64,000 nt of DNA, taken from contig NZ_NEVQ01000008.1 of NCBI RefSeq assembly GCF_002261185.1, positions 248,001 to 312,000 on the forward strand, given 5' to 3'. Source of the stretch: Bordetella genomosp. 4 (GTDB taxonomy: Bacteria > Pseudomonadota > Gammaproteobacteria > Burkholderiales > Burkholderiaceae_B). Below are positions 34,557 through 43,451 of the stretch, piece by piece. Position 1 is the first letter of the stretch, and every line of letters starts with the position of its first letter. A program made the position numbers and the translations under genes. A model generated the notes under the pieces. The model searched no databases and had not been told where the DNA came from. It was given only the letters and a program-made list of their open reading frames with translations.

Positions 34557-35519
34557 TCAACGGTTCCATGGGGATGTTTTCCACAGGGCCTGGAATTGCG
34601 TTTGCTGTTGCTGCAGCGCCTTGTGGTACTCGTCTCCGGGAATCACCCTGATGTCCTGCTCTGCCTTGCGTGCGTCCTCGATGAATAAAGGATCGTTGGC
34701 AGCTTTTGTGATTAATGCGGCGACCTGCTGTTGACGTTGTGCCGTGATGGCAGCAGGTGCACCGATGCCGCGTAGTGAGCCGGCTTGTAACGCGTAGCCG
34801 GCTTCCGCCAGCGTCGGCAAGTCGGGAGCCGTGGTGGATCGCGTCGCTTTCATGACGCCTAACGTGCGCCAAGGCGAGCCTTGAGAAAAGGCCAGCGCTT
34901 CACTGAGATTCGCGGCAGCAATATCAATGTGTTTGCTAAGCAGCGCGGTGCGTACGTCGGCGGTTCCTTTGAATGGGACATGGCGTAGCTTGATGCCGGC
35001 GGCCTGTTCGAGCATAAGCATGGCGATATGCCCGGCCGAGCCTATGCCGGCTGTCCCATATGTCAGGCCCTCCGGATTGCGTTTTGCGGCCTCGACGAGG
35101 TCGGAAATGGAGCGGATAGGCCAATCGGCATGTACGCTGAATGTCGCGGGGTCATCAACCAGATTGGCGATGAGAGCGAACGAAGTCAGATCGAATTGGG
35201 CATGCCGTTCGATGGGGATGGTCAGCACATTGGGCGTGTTGATGATGCCTAATGTGTAGCCATCCGGCTCGGATCGGGCTACATAGCTCATCCCGATTTC
35301 GCCACCTGCGCCAGGCTTGTTCAGCACTGTCACGGGTTGACCTGATTGCCGCTCCAATGCGCGGGCAAAAAGACGAGCAGTCAGGTCGGTGCCGCCCGCC
35401 GCGGTGAACGGCACCACCAGCGTGATGGGTTTATGTGGAAAGTCCTGAGCAAATGCCGGTGAGCACGCGATCACACTATGGATCGCGAGCAGCCCGGATA
35501 AGACGCAAAAGCGATGCAT
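34557..35519 (-). CDS. Bug family substrate-binding protein (first of tandem pair)
   Basis: A 320-residue periplasmic binding protein beginning with signal peptide ...IHSVIACSPAFAQDF. KPITLVVPFTAAGGTDLTAR, LNKPGAGGEIGMSYVARSEPDGYT and HIAMLMLEQAAGIKLRHVPFKG define it as a Bug protein. It is the first gene of the seven-gene operon, with the LysR regulator divergent 322 bp away. The close likeness to its downstream neighbour suggests the two may bind related forms (for example cis/trans or D/L) of one substrate; that is speculation. Confidence 0.93.
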   Translation of the reverse strand: MHRFCVLSGLLAIHSVIACSPAFAQDFPHKPITLVVPFTAAGGTDLTARLFARALERQSGQPVTVLNKPGAGGEIGMSYVARSEPDGYTLGIINTPNVLTIPIERHAQFDLTSFALIANLVDDPATFSVHADWPIRSISDLVEAAKRNPEGLTYGTAGIGSAGHIAMLMLEQAAGIKLRHVPFKGTADVRTALLSKHIDIAAANLSEALAFSQGSPWRTLGVMKATRSTTAPDLPTLAEAGYALQAGSLRGIGAPAAITAQRQQQVAALITKAANDPLFIEDARKAEQDIRVIPGDEYHKALQQQQTQFQALWKTSPWNR

Positions 35520-35841
35520 GGCCCCTCCGGATAGGAAGAAAGTGAAAGTGGATTACTTACACTCAGGCCATGATCAGCCCGGCGATGGCGCCGGGATCTT
35601 TCTACGAAGACCTCTTTTGAAAAAGCGGATATGCATCATGATTAAAACCCCTTGTGATTTTTTAAGCTTTTGAATTCAAACAAAAACTTTTGCCTTGTCC
35701 GTATTCTTCGACACGTCAGGCTTGGTAGGCATCAACGGAAATTGAACCATTTCGTCTAGCCTGGAGAAGATGGTATATATAGATCGGGTAATTGAAAAAC
35801 TCTATTTTTTTGTGTGATTCACAAATATTATTTGTGTACCT
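35520..35841. promoter_or_regulatory. divergent control region of catabolic operon and LysR gene
   Basis: An AT-rich 322-bp region between divergent genes with no coding frame. At 35820-35836 lies the perfect palindrome CACAAAT-ATT-ATTTGTG, only 5 bp before the LysR start codon, a position suited to autorepression. Further AT-rich runs (TATATATAGAT, 35774-35784) may be promoter elements. LysR binding is inferred from position and symmetry. Confidence 0.6.
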
Positions 35842-36735
35842 ATGTTGAAAGAGCTTCGCACACTGGTGGCCGTCGCCAAGCACGGCAGTATTACGGCCGC
35901 TGCACAGCACATCGGCTTGACTCAGGCCGCTGCCAGCGCGCAGATTCAGCGCCTGGAAGAATCCTTGCAGACATCGCTGTTTGATCGCAGAGGACGCCAA
36001 GTGAAGCTCAATGCTGCCGGTGCCGACGCTGTGGCGCGAGCGACCCAGATACTGCATCTTTATGACGAGCTGTGCGATCAGTCCCAACGCACGGCGTTGC
36101 GTGGGCATTTGCGATTGGGGGCGATTCAGAGCATGCAGCGTCAATACCTGCCTCGCATCATTCAGGCATTGGTCGGTGAATACCCTGATGTCAGTACTCA
36201 TCTGGAGCTGGGAGGCTCGATGCCGCTGTTGACCCTGGTCGATCACGGCAAGCTCGATGCTGCGATCGTGGTAAAGCCTTTCTTCGCTTTGCCACCAGAG
36301 TTGAAATGGGTACCTTTACTGCAGGAACCATTCAAAGTGATCTGCCCAGCGGATGTCGCGGGCGATGATTGGCGGCAGATTCTGAAAACATTGCCCTTTA
36401 TCCGTTATGACAGCGCGTCCTTTGGCGGACGGGTCGTCGATCGTTTTTTACAGAGCCAGCGTCTGGTGCCTAAATACCAGGTGGAGTCACAGGATGTAGA
36501 CGCCATCCTGGAAATGGTGGCGTCTGGGCTGGGCGCCGCGCTGGTGCCGATAAAGGATGTGGGGCGTCATCAGGCATCCGTTCGCGTTCTCGATCTGGGG
36601 GAGCACCAATTGCATCGTGAGGTTGGTGTCGTTCATCCAGCCAACCAACGGCAGGCGCAACTCGTAGCGCAATTCGTGCGCATCACCTGCGCACAGATTC
36701 GTGAATCGCCGTTCGTGCATCCATTGTTGGAGTGA
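35842..36735 (+). CDS. LysR family transcriptional regulator of the catabolic operon
   Basis: A 297-residue LysR regulator with the HTH VAVAKHGSITAAAQHIGLTQAAASAQIQ near the N-terminus (shown here in part) and SLQTSLFDRRGRQVKLNAAG after it. The C-terminal domain is the periplasmic-binding-like effector domain, with ICPADVAGDDWRQIL and an SQDVDAILEMVASGLGAALVP segment. Divergent from the Bug-led operon, it most likely controls it in response to an intermediate. The downstream PepSY gene is convergent, 23 bp away. Confidence 0.93.
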   Translation: MLKELRTLVAVAKHGSITAAAQHIGLTQAAASAQIQRLEESLQTSLFDRRGRQVKLNAAGADAVARATQILHLYDELCDQSQRTALRGHLRLGAIQSMQRQYLPRIIQALVGEYPDVSTHLELGGSMPLLTLVDHGKLDAAIVVKPFFALPPELKWVPLLQEPFKVICPADVAGDDWRQILKTLPFIRYDSASFGGRVVDRFLQSQRLVPKYQVESQDVDAILEMVASGLGAALVPIKDVGRHQASVRVLDLGEHQLHREVGVVHPANQRQAQLVAQFVRITCAQIRESPFVHPLLE

Positions 36736-36758
36736 AATCGACTGTGAGGGCGCTGAGA

Positions 36759-38405
36759 TCAAGTGGGCGTTGACGTAGGCAATGCCCATACGCTGTCTGG
36801 ACGCCCACGCGTGGCGCGCCGCGCTGTCATGCGTGCCAGCCAAGCCCATGCAACCGAGGCCAATAATGCCGTGGCATCCACGCCCAGCGGAGCCACGGTG
36901 CCGTACGCCCACCACCCCAGCGATGGCATTGCCCACGCCACCAGCGACGTGAGCGGAATGGCGAGCGTACTCAGCGACGCCAACCACAGCAGGTGCACGC
37001 TGGCGCGAGCTGCGCCGACGTAAAAACTCCAGGCGATGCAGGCGAAGAAAACCACGTAATAGACGGCCATATGCCATGCGGCCAGATCGGCGACGATGCC
37101 ATGCAGCCATTTGCCGGCGGCCATGCTCAGCGATATGCCGCATACACAGCCCAAACAGACGCCAACGGAGGCCGCGGCTATTCCCCGCGTCGGTTTCGTT
37201 TGCATGGGCATGGGCTGCCCCTTGCGTTGGGCTTTGCGCCGCGATTCGATCCAAAGCAGATTTCCCGAGTAAAACAGGAACGCGCCCGCCAGGCCCAGTA
37301 CAAAGTACAGCCAACGCACCGGCGTGCCTCCAAAATTGGCAAAGTGCAGGGTAAAGAAACTGGTCAGCGTGACTGCCGCTGGGGACTGTTGGCCGGGCAA
37401 TAGCTCGGTATCCAGGATGTTTCCTGAATACGGATCGACTCTGACGAGTCCGCCTTGATCCGATCTCGCGATGTCTTTGTCGTCAAAACCCCAGATGCGC
37501 ACGGTGGCTCGAGGGCCGGTGACTTGGGTGTATTGCATGGTCCTGGGCACAAAATCGGGGGCGATAGCCTTGACCTTTGCCAGCAACTCCGCAGGAGGCA
37601 GCATCGCCGCAGGATTGCGCGGTACGGGTTTGGCCTGTACATCCGGTTGTGCTGCTGGTGCCGGTCCGCGCCAGATGGATTCGAGTTTGCCGCCATGGAT
37701 CATCGGATCCTGGATCGCGAAAATATCGTCGTGAAAGGCGAATACGATCGAGGTCAACGCCATGATGATGTGAAACGGCAAGCTGGCCAGGCCGATCAGG
37801 TTGTGCGCATCGAGCCACATGCGTTTCAGATTCGGCCCGATGTGCAGCGCGAACAGACTCTTCGCGAGCGTGGGCAGCAGCACAATCAGGCCAGATACCA
37901 GTGCGACCGCATAGAGCGCAGCGATGACGCCCATGACGCGGCGATAGGGATCGATATCCTCGGGCAGCCCGACGACGCGATGCAGCGTATCGATAAATTC
38001 GGGCAGAGCCGAGGGCGTATGTTGTTCGACCACGACGCGATCGTTGGTGAGGCGTGCGGCAAAGTGCTGTGCATGGGCTTGCCCGTCGTGGCCGGAGGGC
38101 TGGACTCCTGCAGGCAGTTCTCGCCAGGCGAGCGGGGCAGGGACGTTTTCGCCGTCCTGGAGATACAGTATGAAGTCGCGGCTGGCTTTGGGGCGTTCCT
38201 GCAATACTTGCTCGATCAGTCGCGGAGCATCAGCCAGCGTGCTGGACTCCAGGCCAGGTGAGGGCGGCGATACCCAACGCGCGATGGGATCTTTGAATAC
38301 GGTCAGTGCGCCCGCGTAAAAAGCGATGAACAGTGCCATGCCGGAAATGATGCCGGTCCAGGTATGCAGGCTCTTGTAGAGGCGAACGATGTCGGGACGA
38401 ACCAT
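36759..38405 (-). CDS. PepSY-associated TM helix protein (iron-uptake reductase type)
   Basis: A 548-residue inner-membrane protein. It opens with LYKSLHTWTGIISGMALFIAFYAGAL, the first PepSY-TM helix, and carries further helices at about 160-180, 205-235, 335-360 and a C-terminal group (380-545). Periplasmic PepSY-like segments lie between them. Conserved histidines (His14, the HRVVG region, LDAHNLIGLASLPFHIIMA) are the sort that ligate haem in related ferric-siderophore reductases. It is the last gene of the minus-strand receptor module and is a paralogue of the PepSY gene at 41772. Reduction of internalised ferri-siderophore is a family-based inference. Confidence 0.88.
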   Translation of the reverse strand: MVRPDIVRLYKSLHTWTGIISGMALFIAFYAGALTVFKDPIARWVSPPSPGLESSTLADAPRLIEQVLQERPKASRDFILYLQDGENVPAPLAWRELPAGVQPSGHDGQAHAQHFAARLTNDRVVVEQHTPSALPEFIDTLHRVVGLPEDIDPYRRVMGVIAALYAVALVSGLIVLLPTLAKSLFALHIGPNLKRMWLDAHNLIGLASLPFHIIMALTSIVFAFHDDIFAIQDPMIHGGKLESIWRGPAPAAQPDVQAKPVPRNPAAMLPPAELLAKVKAIAPDFVPRTMQYTQVTGPRATVRIWGFDDKDIARSDQGGLVRVDPYSGNILDTELLPGQQSPAAVTLTSFFTLHFANFGGTPVRWLYFVLGLAGAFLFYSGNLLWIESRRKAQRKGQPMPMQTKPTRGIAAASVGVCLGCVCGISLSMAAGKWLHGIVADLAAWHMAVYYVVFFACIAWSFYVGAARASVHLLWLASLSTLAIPLTSLVAWAMPSLGWWAYGTVAPLGVDATALLASVAWAWLARMTARRATRGRPDSVWALPTSTPT

Positions 38406-38451
38406 GGATGAGCTGTGTCGCGATGTCAGGGCGTGGATACGGTGGACGTGG

Positions 38452-38799
38452 TCATGTGGCGGGCCATGTCAGGGCGTCGAGGCAGCGGACGCATGTCACA
38501 TGCCGCACCACGTCAGGCGCATAGAGCAGCGCATACGCCAACAGCGTGGCTGCGCCCAGCCACAGCCAGGTGCGCAGGCCATTGCGAAATAAATAGCACA
38601 GACTCAGTACGCCCATCCAGACGGGAGGCACGATCCACATCGCAAATTGGGCAGCGATCATGGGTGCGGCCGACGACAGGCGCATGACGGCGCCACCGGC
38701 TGCGAGCGCGAGCGCCAATCCCAGCACTGTGCCGGCAATGGTTTTGGAGACCCAGTCTCGTTGTATTTTTGCGGGACGCTCAGCCATGGGTGGGGTCAT
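38452..38799 (-). CDS. small membrane protein, DUF3649-like iron-uptake accessory
   Basis: A 115-residue protein with three hydrophobic segments (about 21-43, 46-68 and 79-96), ending in a Cys-containing HVTCVRCLDALTW tail. The ordering of helices and the CYLFRNGLRTWLWLG text resemble the DUF3649 protein of the mirrored module (FLWAFAARSMPRVWLVLLG). It overlaps the DUF3325 gene by 20 bp and precedes the PepSY gene. Function is unknown; co-occurrence with siderophore receptors points to iron uptake. Confidence 0.75.
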   Translation of the reverse strand: MTPPMAERPAKIQRDWVSKTIAGTVLGLALALAAGGAVMRLSSAAPMIAAQFAMWIVPPVWMGVLSLCYLFRNGLRTWLWLGAATLLAYALLYAPDVVRHVTCVRCLDALTWPAT

Positions 38800-39067
38800 C
38801 TTGTCGATGCGCCTGGCGGGCCCGCCAGACAGGGCCGATCGCGGGGATCAGGCTAAAAGTCAGCATCAGCAGCGTCGCAATGACAAAGACAGATGCCACA
38901 GGGCGCATGGCCTGCCACGCGGCCCAGAACGATGCCGCGATGAGCACGAGCCCAAGCCAGCCACAACCCGCCGGCAGGCGGCGCCCGTCGCGCCATTCCT
39001 GATTAGGATGACGGAGTACGACGCAGATCGTGCCCAGTGTTCCCAATAGGAGAGCGAGTGCAAGCAT
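38780..39067 (-). CDS. DUF3325-like small membrane protein
   Basis: A 95-residue protein with three membrane segments (1-18, 37-51, 54-78) and the HPNQEWRDGRRLPAGCGWLG loop, the pattern of DUF3325. It starts 2 bp after the receptor stop (TGATCATG) and is thus coupled to it. Its likely paralogue is the gene at 43444. Role inferred from its constant association with PepSY proteins and TonB receptors. Confidence 0.8.
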   Translation of the reverse strand: MLALALLLGTLGTICVVLRHPNQEWRDGRRLPAGCGWLGLVLIAASFWAAWQAMRPVASVFVIATLLMLTFSLIPAIGPVWRARQAHRQDDPTHG

Positions 39068-39069
39068 GA

Positions 39070-41205
39070 TCAGAACGCGATAGTGGCCGACAGGCGGAAG
39101 GTTCGAGGCGCCGACAGCATGGCAAAATTATCGTTGAAGACGCCCGACCAGTAGTCGTGGTCAAACACGTTGTCGACATAGGCGCGGAACGTGACGGGCG
39201 TGTTGTGGATTCGGGTGGCGTAGGCCGCACCGACGTCAAAGCGATACCAGGCGGGCAGTTTGATAGTGTTGGTCGAGTTCAGATATTGCTCGCCCACGCG
39301 TGTCACACGGCCATTCACGCTCAGGCCTTGTACGGGAGTGCGCCATTCTGCGCCCAGCGTGATCGCGGTTTTCGGCACGCCATAGACTGTATTGCCCTGC
39401 AGGGCCGCGGTGTTGCGATGGTAGCGGGCATCGGTGTAGGTGAAACCGCCCAGCAGCGACACGGTGTCGGTCAGTTGGCCGGAGAAACTCCACTCGAAAC
39501 CCTGGTTACGCTGCTCCCCGTCCACGCTTTGCGTGTTGGTGTCGGCATTCGTGATGACCGATGGCTGTTCGATGCGGAACAGGCTGAAGGTATTCAACAT
39601 ACTGTCCGCACGGATCTTGAGGCCGATTTCACCCTGCTTGGTGCGATAGGGTGAAAACTGTTCGCCTGCATTGGCATACCCCGTACCGACGGTAGCACCA
39701 GGTGAGAGGCCTTCGATATAGTTCGCGTAGAGCGCCACATCGTCGCCCCAAGGTTTATAGACGATGCCGAAAGCCGGGGTGATCGTTGATTTTTTGCTGT
39801 CTGAGACTTTCTGCTCGACGCTTTGATAACGTGCGCCCAGTGTGACCAGCAGCTTGTCGTCGAATATCCCCATCGTGTCAGCCAGCGCGACACCTTTGTA
39901 AACGTTGTCGGTATTGAGGGCGGCGCCGTTGGGGCCTACTGGGACGTCGGGTGAAACGGGGTCGTAGATATTCTGCGCCCAGCCGGTGTTGGCGGTGCTG
40001 GACAGCCAGTATTTATAGGTCATCTGGTTCAGCGCCATGGTGACCTTGTGCGAGACGGGGCCGGTTTGCAATTGCGTTTTCAGGCCGAGCTCTGCGGTGC
40101 GCGTGTGCGTGATGCTATTGATGTTGTAGACGTACCCCGTGGCGTCGCCGTCCTCGTTGTTCACGACCACGCGTGTGCCGAACTGCAAGCCGTTTGCGAC
40201 GGTGTTGGCGGCGCCAAAGGCGGCATAGGCGCTGGTTTTATCGTTGAATTGATACTCGCCACGCATCAAGAAACCCGAAGTCCGCGAGTAACCGCGCGTA
40301 CCGCGAAACATATTCGTGCTGGAGTCAGGCGGACTGACCAGGTAGCCCAGTTTGGCCATGGAATACTGCGCGGGGCTGCCGTTCTCGATGTCCTCGCGGT
40401 TGGAATACGCATCCAGTTGCAGGTTGAAGTCGTCGCCCTGATAGTCCAGCGCCAATGCACCTAGCGTGCGCCCTTTCTTTTGGCCGGATACGCCGGTCTC
40501 GCCATCGCCGTATACCCCGTTGAACCGGATGCCCCAGCGATCGTCGTCCCCGAACCGCCGGCCCAGGTCGACCTGTTGCTGGAAATACGATTTCGACGAG
40601 TACGTAGTGGTGAATTCTGTAATGGGCTCGCTGCCGGCGCGTTTGGTCACTAGATTGATCATGCCGCCGACGCCGCCACTAGGCGAAATGCCGCCCAGCA
40701 TGGCGTTGGGGCCGTTCAGGACTTCGACGCGTTCGATGAATTCCATCGGGACGTGGCTGATGGGCAATATGCCGTACATGCCGTTCAGGCCGATATCCGT
40801 TGCCGTGACGCCAAAACCGCGAATGGTGAAGTTCTCGATCAAATGCCCGCCGTTGGTCGTGTACTGCACCGACGGATCGTTCAGCAGGACATCGCCCAGG
40901 CTCATGGCAATCTGGTCTTGGGCCAATTCGGAGGTATACGACTTGACGCTGAAGGCCGCATCCATGACGTTGGCGTTGCCCAATATCCCGAGCCGCGCGC
41001 CCGTGGCGGTCTTGCCGCCAGGCGCAACCGCAGGCAGGTTGTTGTCGCTTTCGCTCGTGCCAGTGACTTTGACGTCCGGCAGCGTCACCGTCGCCTCCGC
41101 GGCGTTTTGAGATTGGGCTGCGGCGGACAAATGGGCACCCATCATGGCCAGGGCGGACAAGCAGGCAAGCGTGGTGACGCGTCGGTTCGGGAGGCGGGAT
41201 TTCAT
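39070..41205 (-). CDS. TonB-dependent siderophore receptor
   Basis: A 711-residue outer-membrane receptor. The start at 41205 gives a signal peptide (MKSRLPNRRVTTLACLSALAMMGAHLSAAAQ); the frame extends upstream without signal logic. The TonB-box region may be in TVTLPDVKVTGTSESD. The plug domain (about 75-215) has VLLNDPSVQYTTNGG, FTIRGFG and RVEVLNGPNAMLGG, typical of siderophore receptors, and the chain ends in a barrel strand FRLSATIAF with terminal Phe. It starts the minus-strand module receptor-DUF3325-DUF3649-like-PepSY. The siderophore is unknown and no biosynthesis genes are near, which suggests a xenosiderophore. Confidence 0.95.
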   Translation of the reverse strand: MKSRLPNRRVTTLACLSALAMMGAHLSAAAQSQNAAEATVTLPDVKVTGTSESDNNLPAVAPGGKTATGARLGILGNANVMDAAFSVKSYTSELAQDQIAMSLGDVLLNDPSVQYTTNGGHLIENFTIRGFGVTATDIGLNGMYGILPISHVPMEFIERVEVLNGPNAMLGGISPSGGVGGMINLVTKRAGSEPITEFTTTYSSKSYFQQQVDLGRRFGDDDRWGIRFNGVYGDGETGVSGQKKGRTLGALALDYQGDDFNLQLDAYSNREDIENGSPAQYSMAKLGYLVSPPDSSTNMFRGTRGYSRTSGFLMRGEYQFNDKTSAYAAFGAANTVANGLQFGTRVVVNNEDGDATGYVYNINSITHTRTAELGLKTQLQTGPVSHKVTMALNQMTYKYWLSSTANTGWAQNIYDPVSPDVPVGPNGAALNTDNVYKGVALADTMGIFDDKLLVTLGARYQSVEQKVSDSKKSTITPAFGIVYKPWGDDVALYANYIEGLSPGATVGTGYANAGEQFSPYRTKQGEIGLKIRADSMLNTFSLFRIEQPSVITNADTNTQSVDGEQRNQGFEWSFSGQLTDTVSLLGGFTYTDARYHRNTAALQGNTVYGVPKTAITLGAEWRTPVQGLSVNGRVTRVGEQYLNSTNTIKLPAWYRFDVGAAYATRIHNTPVTFRAYVDNVFDHDYWSGVFNDNFAMLSAPRTFRLSATIAF

Positions 41206-41354
41206 TGGAAACGAGATGCGAGGATGTGGATCCCCTGCCATATTTTTTTGGTGAGATACGGACGGCGGGCAGGGGAGATAAAAACCTCTGAATTCTAAAC
41301 AAGAATCAATCTTATAATCAAAGTTTAAAATTTTCTTTCTTCTATGCGGTTTTG

Positions 41355-41368
41355 TGTCAATATTGACA
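41355..41368. promoter_or_regulatory. palindromic candidate operator in divergent iron region
   Basis: TGTCAATATTGACA is a perfect 14-bp palindrome in the 244-bp gap between the receptor and the divergent DUF3649 gene. It does not match the Fur consensus. The sequence around 41300-41335 is very AT-rich and could hold promoter elements or a degenerate Fur site. Regulator unknown. Confidence 0.45.
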
Positions 41369-41449
41369 GTTAGCTGAAAAAAGAGGGCTGGGCGAGAGCT
41401 GCCCAGCGGGCTGGTGACGCGGCATCGGCGCAAGACTCGCGTATCGAAT

Positions 41450-41737
41450 ATGACGACAGAACAGATTCACATCGCCGGGCGTATTGGGGCGGCTTTGCTG
41501 GGAGGCTATGTCTTCACCTGGGGTGGGATTGCCTTGGGGATGGCCGGCCTGTTTGCGGCAGGGATGGAGTTCCACGACGCCGAACACTTGTGCAACATCC
41601 TGGGATTCCTGGTGTTCCTGGTGGTTTTTCTATGGGCGTTTGCCGCCCGCAGCATGCCGCGCGTGTGGCTGGTGCTATTGGGTGGCGGTGGCTTGATGAC
41701 GGCATCGGCTTCCTTGATTCAGCACATGTTGGTCTGA
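41450..41737 (+). CDS. DUF3649 domain-containing iron-uptake accessory protein
   Basis: A 95-residue protein with three hydrophobic segments (about 10-33, 47-66, 70-90) and the ALLGGYVFTWGGIALG opening plus FAARSMPRVWLVLLGGGG region typical of DUF3649. The start at 41450 begins MTTEQIHIAGRIG; a GTG at 41414 is an alternative and neither has a strong Shine-Dalgarno. First gene of the plus-strand module, 34 bp before the PepSY gene. Confidence 0.8.
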   Translation: MTTEQIHIAGRIGAALLGGYVFTWGGIALGMAGLFAAGMEFHDAEHLCNILGFLVFLVVFLWAFAARSMPRVWLVLLGGGGLMTASASLIQHMLV

Positions 41738-41771
41738 ACCGACGACGATTAAAAAGAGACCGGAGTCTCCT

Positions 41772-43451
41772 ATGTTCCAGAATTTACGTCTCAGCATGGC
41801 CTGGTTGCACACCTGGTTCGGGCTCGTGCTGGGGTTTGTGTTGATGATCGTGTTTTTCTTTGGCGCCTTGTCGGTGTTTGACCGCGAGATCGATCGTTGG
41901 GCGATCCCGTCCTCGCGTTTCGAGGCGCAACCCATGCCGTCGTTCGATCAGATGCTCAAGCCTGTTTTCGAAACGATGCAGCCCTCGGCCGAACGGATCG
42001 ATCAACTGCGCAACAAGGTCAATGGTCCTGTTCCCACGCACTTTACGACGCCGTCAGTCTGGGGCGCGTACACCACGCATCGGGATCCTGTGCTGGGCTT
42101 GTTCGTCGGCTATGAGGTGCCCAACGCCAAAGAGCACGATACGCGTGTGTTTGCCCTGCGCACCATTGATCCGCGTTCCGGAGCATCCTTGCCGGACGAT
42201 AGGCTCAAGATCGGCAGCAGCTTTTTCTATCCCATGCACTACAGCCTGACTTTCTATTGGAAGAATGTAGGCTATTGGATCGTAGGGTTGGCGGCGCTGA
42301 TCATGTTGGCGGCTCTGGTCAGCGGCGTGATCATGCATCGCAAGCTGTTTCGCGAGCTGTTCACTTTCCGACCCAATAAAAACAAGCAGCGCAGCCTGCT
42401 GGATCTGCACAATCTCACCGGCGTGGTGGCGTTGCCGTTCCATTTTTTCTTTGCCTTTACCGGCCTGGTGATCTTTGCGGGGATTTATTTTCCCATCACG
42501 CATACGCAGTTGGAACCGTTGCATGAGCTGCACGAGCGCCTGGATGCCGAGGAAACGGGACTGCCGCATGACCGGGCCGGCGTTGCTGCGCCGATGGCCT
42601 CTGTCGACGCGATGGTGGTCGAGGCGCAACGCCGCTGGGCAGAAAAGGGCATGGCCGGAGAGGTCGGTTTCTTGGCCATGCGGCACGTCGGTGACGCGAA
42701 TGGCTACGTCAGTATTTATCGCGCAGGCACGGATCGTATTGCCTTGACCGGCGAAGGGATTCACTTCAAGGCGTCCACGGGTGAACTGCTGCGCGAGGAC
42801 CCGCCGAGCAGTGCGGTCGATAGCGTCAACGAGTTTCTGACGGGTCTGCATTTGCAGCACTTCCGTCATTGGCTGCTGCGGTGGCTGTATGTGTTGGGCG
42901 GACTGATGGGATGCGTGTGCATCGCCACGGGCTTTTTATTCTTCGTCGAAAAACGCAAACGGCAACACGCCAAGCAGGGCAGCCAAGGGGCGCGTGTGGT
43001 GGATGCACTGGCGGTGACGACAGTGACAGGCATGGTAGTCGCGACATTGGGAATTTTGATTGCCAATCGATTGCTGCCTGATTCCATGGGCGCGGGCTGG
43101 CCGGAGCGGCAGGCGATGGAACGCTATATTTTCTGGGGCGTCTGGGCGCTCGCCATGGTGCATGCGTTCTGGCGGTCGGCGCCGGTGGCGCAGGGACGGC
43201 TGAATCCGGCGTGGCGTGAGCAATGTCTCGCGGTCGCTGGGCTGGCCGTCGTAGCGGTGTTGCTCAACTGGGCCACGACGGGCGATCACTTGCTGCGCAC
43301 GTTGAGCGCTGGCTACTGGCCGGTGGCGGGTGTGGATTTGTTTATGCTGGCAGGTGCGATGGTCGCTTTGTTTGCGGCTCGCAAACTGAAGCAGCGCGCG
43401 CAACGAGCGCCCGTGTTGCAGCCAGAATCCTCGGGGCCTGCACATGCCTGA
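41772..43451 (+). CDS. PepSY-associated TM helix protein (iron-uptake reductase type)
   Basis: A 559-residue inner-membrane protein opening with LRLSMAWLHTWFGLVLGFVLMIVFFFGAL, the PepSY-TM helix with a conserved His. Periplasmic PepSY-type segments (about 50-150 and 260-350) and further helices at 168-190, 220-245, 375-400 and a C-terminal cluster follow. HRKLFRELFTFRPNKNKQRS and LLDLHNLTGVVALPFHFFFAFTGL match the family core. AGACCGGAG precedes the ATG. It overlaps the DUF3325 gene by 8 bp. Paralogue of the PepSY gene at 36759 in the mirrored module. Confidence 0.9.
   Translation: MFQNLRLSMAWLHTWFGLVLGFVLMIVFFFGALSVFDREIDRWAIPSSRFEAQPMPSFDQMLKPVFETMQPSAERIDQLRNKVNGPVPTHFTTPSVWGAYTTHRDPVLGLFVGYEVPNAKEHDTRVFALRTIDPRSGASLPDDRLKIGSSFFYPMHYSLTFYWKNVGYWIVGLAALIMLAALVSGVIMHRKLFRELFTFRPNKNKQRSLLDLHNLTGVVALPFHFFFAFTGLVIFAGIYFPITHTQLEPLHELHERLDAEETGLPHDRAGVAAPMASVDAMVVEAQRRWAEKGMAGEVGFLAMRHVGDANGYVSIYRAGTDRIALTGEGIHFKASTGELLREDPPSSAVDSVNEFLTGLHLQHFRHWLLRWLYVLGGLMGCVCIATGFLFFVEKRKRQHAKQGSQGARVVDALAVTTVTGMVVATLGILIANRLLPDSMGAGWPERQAMERYIFWGVWALAMVHAFWRSAPVAQGRLNPAWREQCLAVAGLAVVAVLLNWATTGDHLLRTLSAGYWPVAGVDLFMLAGAMVALFAARKLKQRAQRAPVLQPESSGPAHA

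Noticed and set aside
41280-41340. Possible Fur box in the AT-rich receptor upstream region
   Set aside because: The stretch is AT-rich but no 19-bp alignment to the Fur consensus has enough matching positions; not reported as a site.
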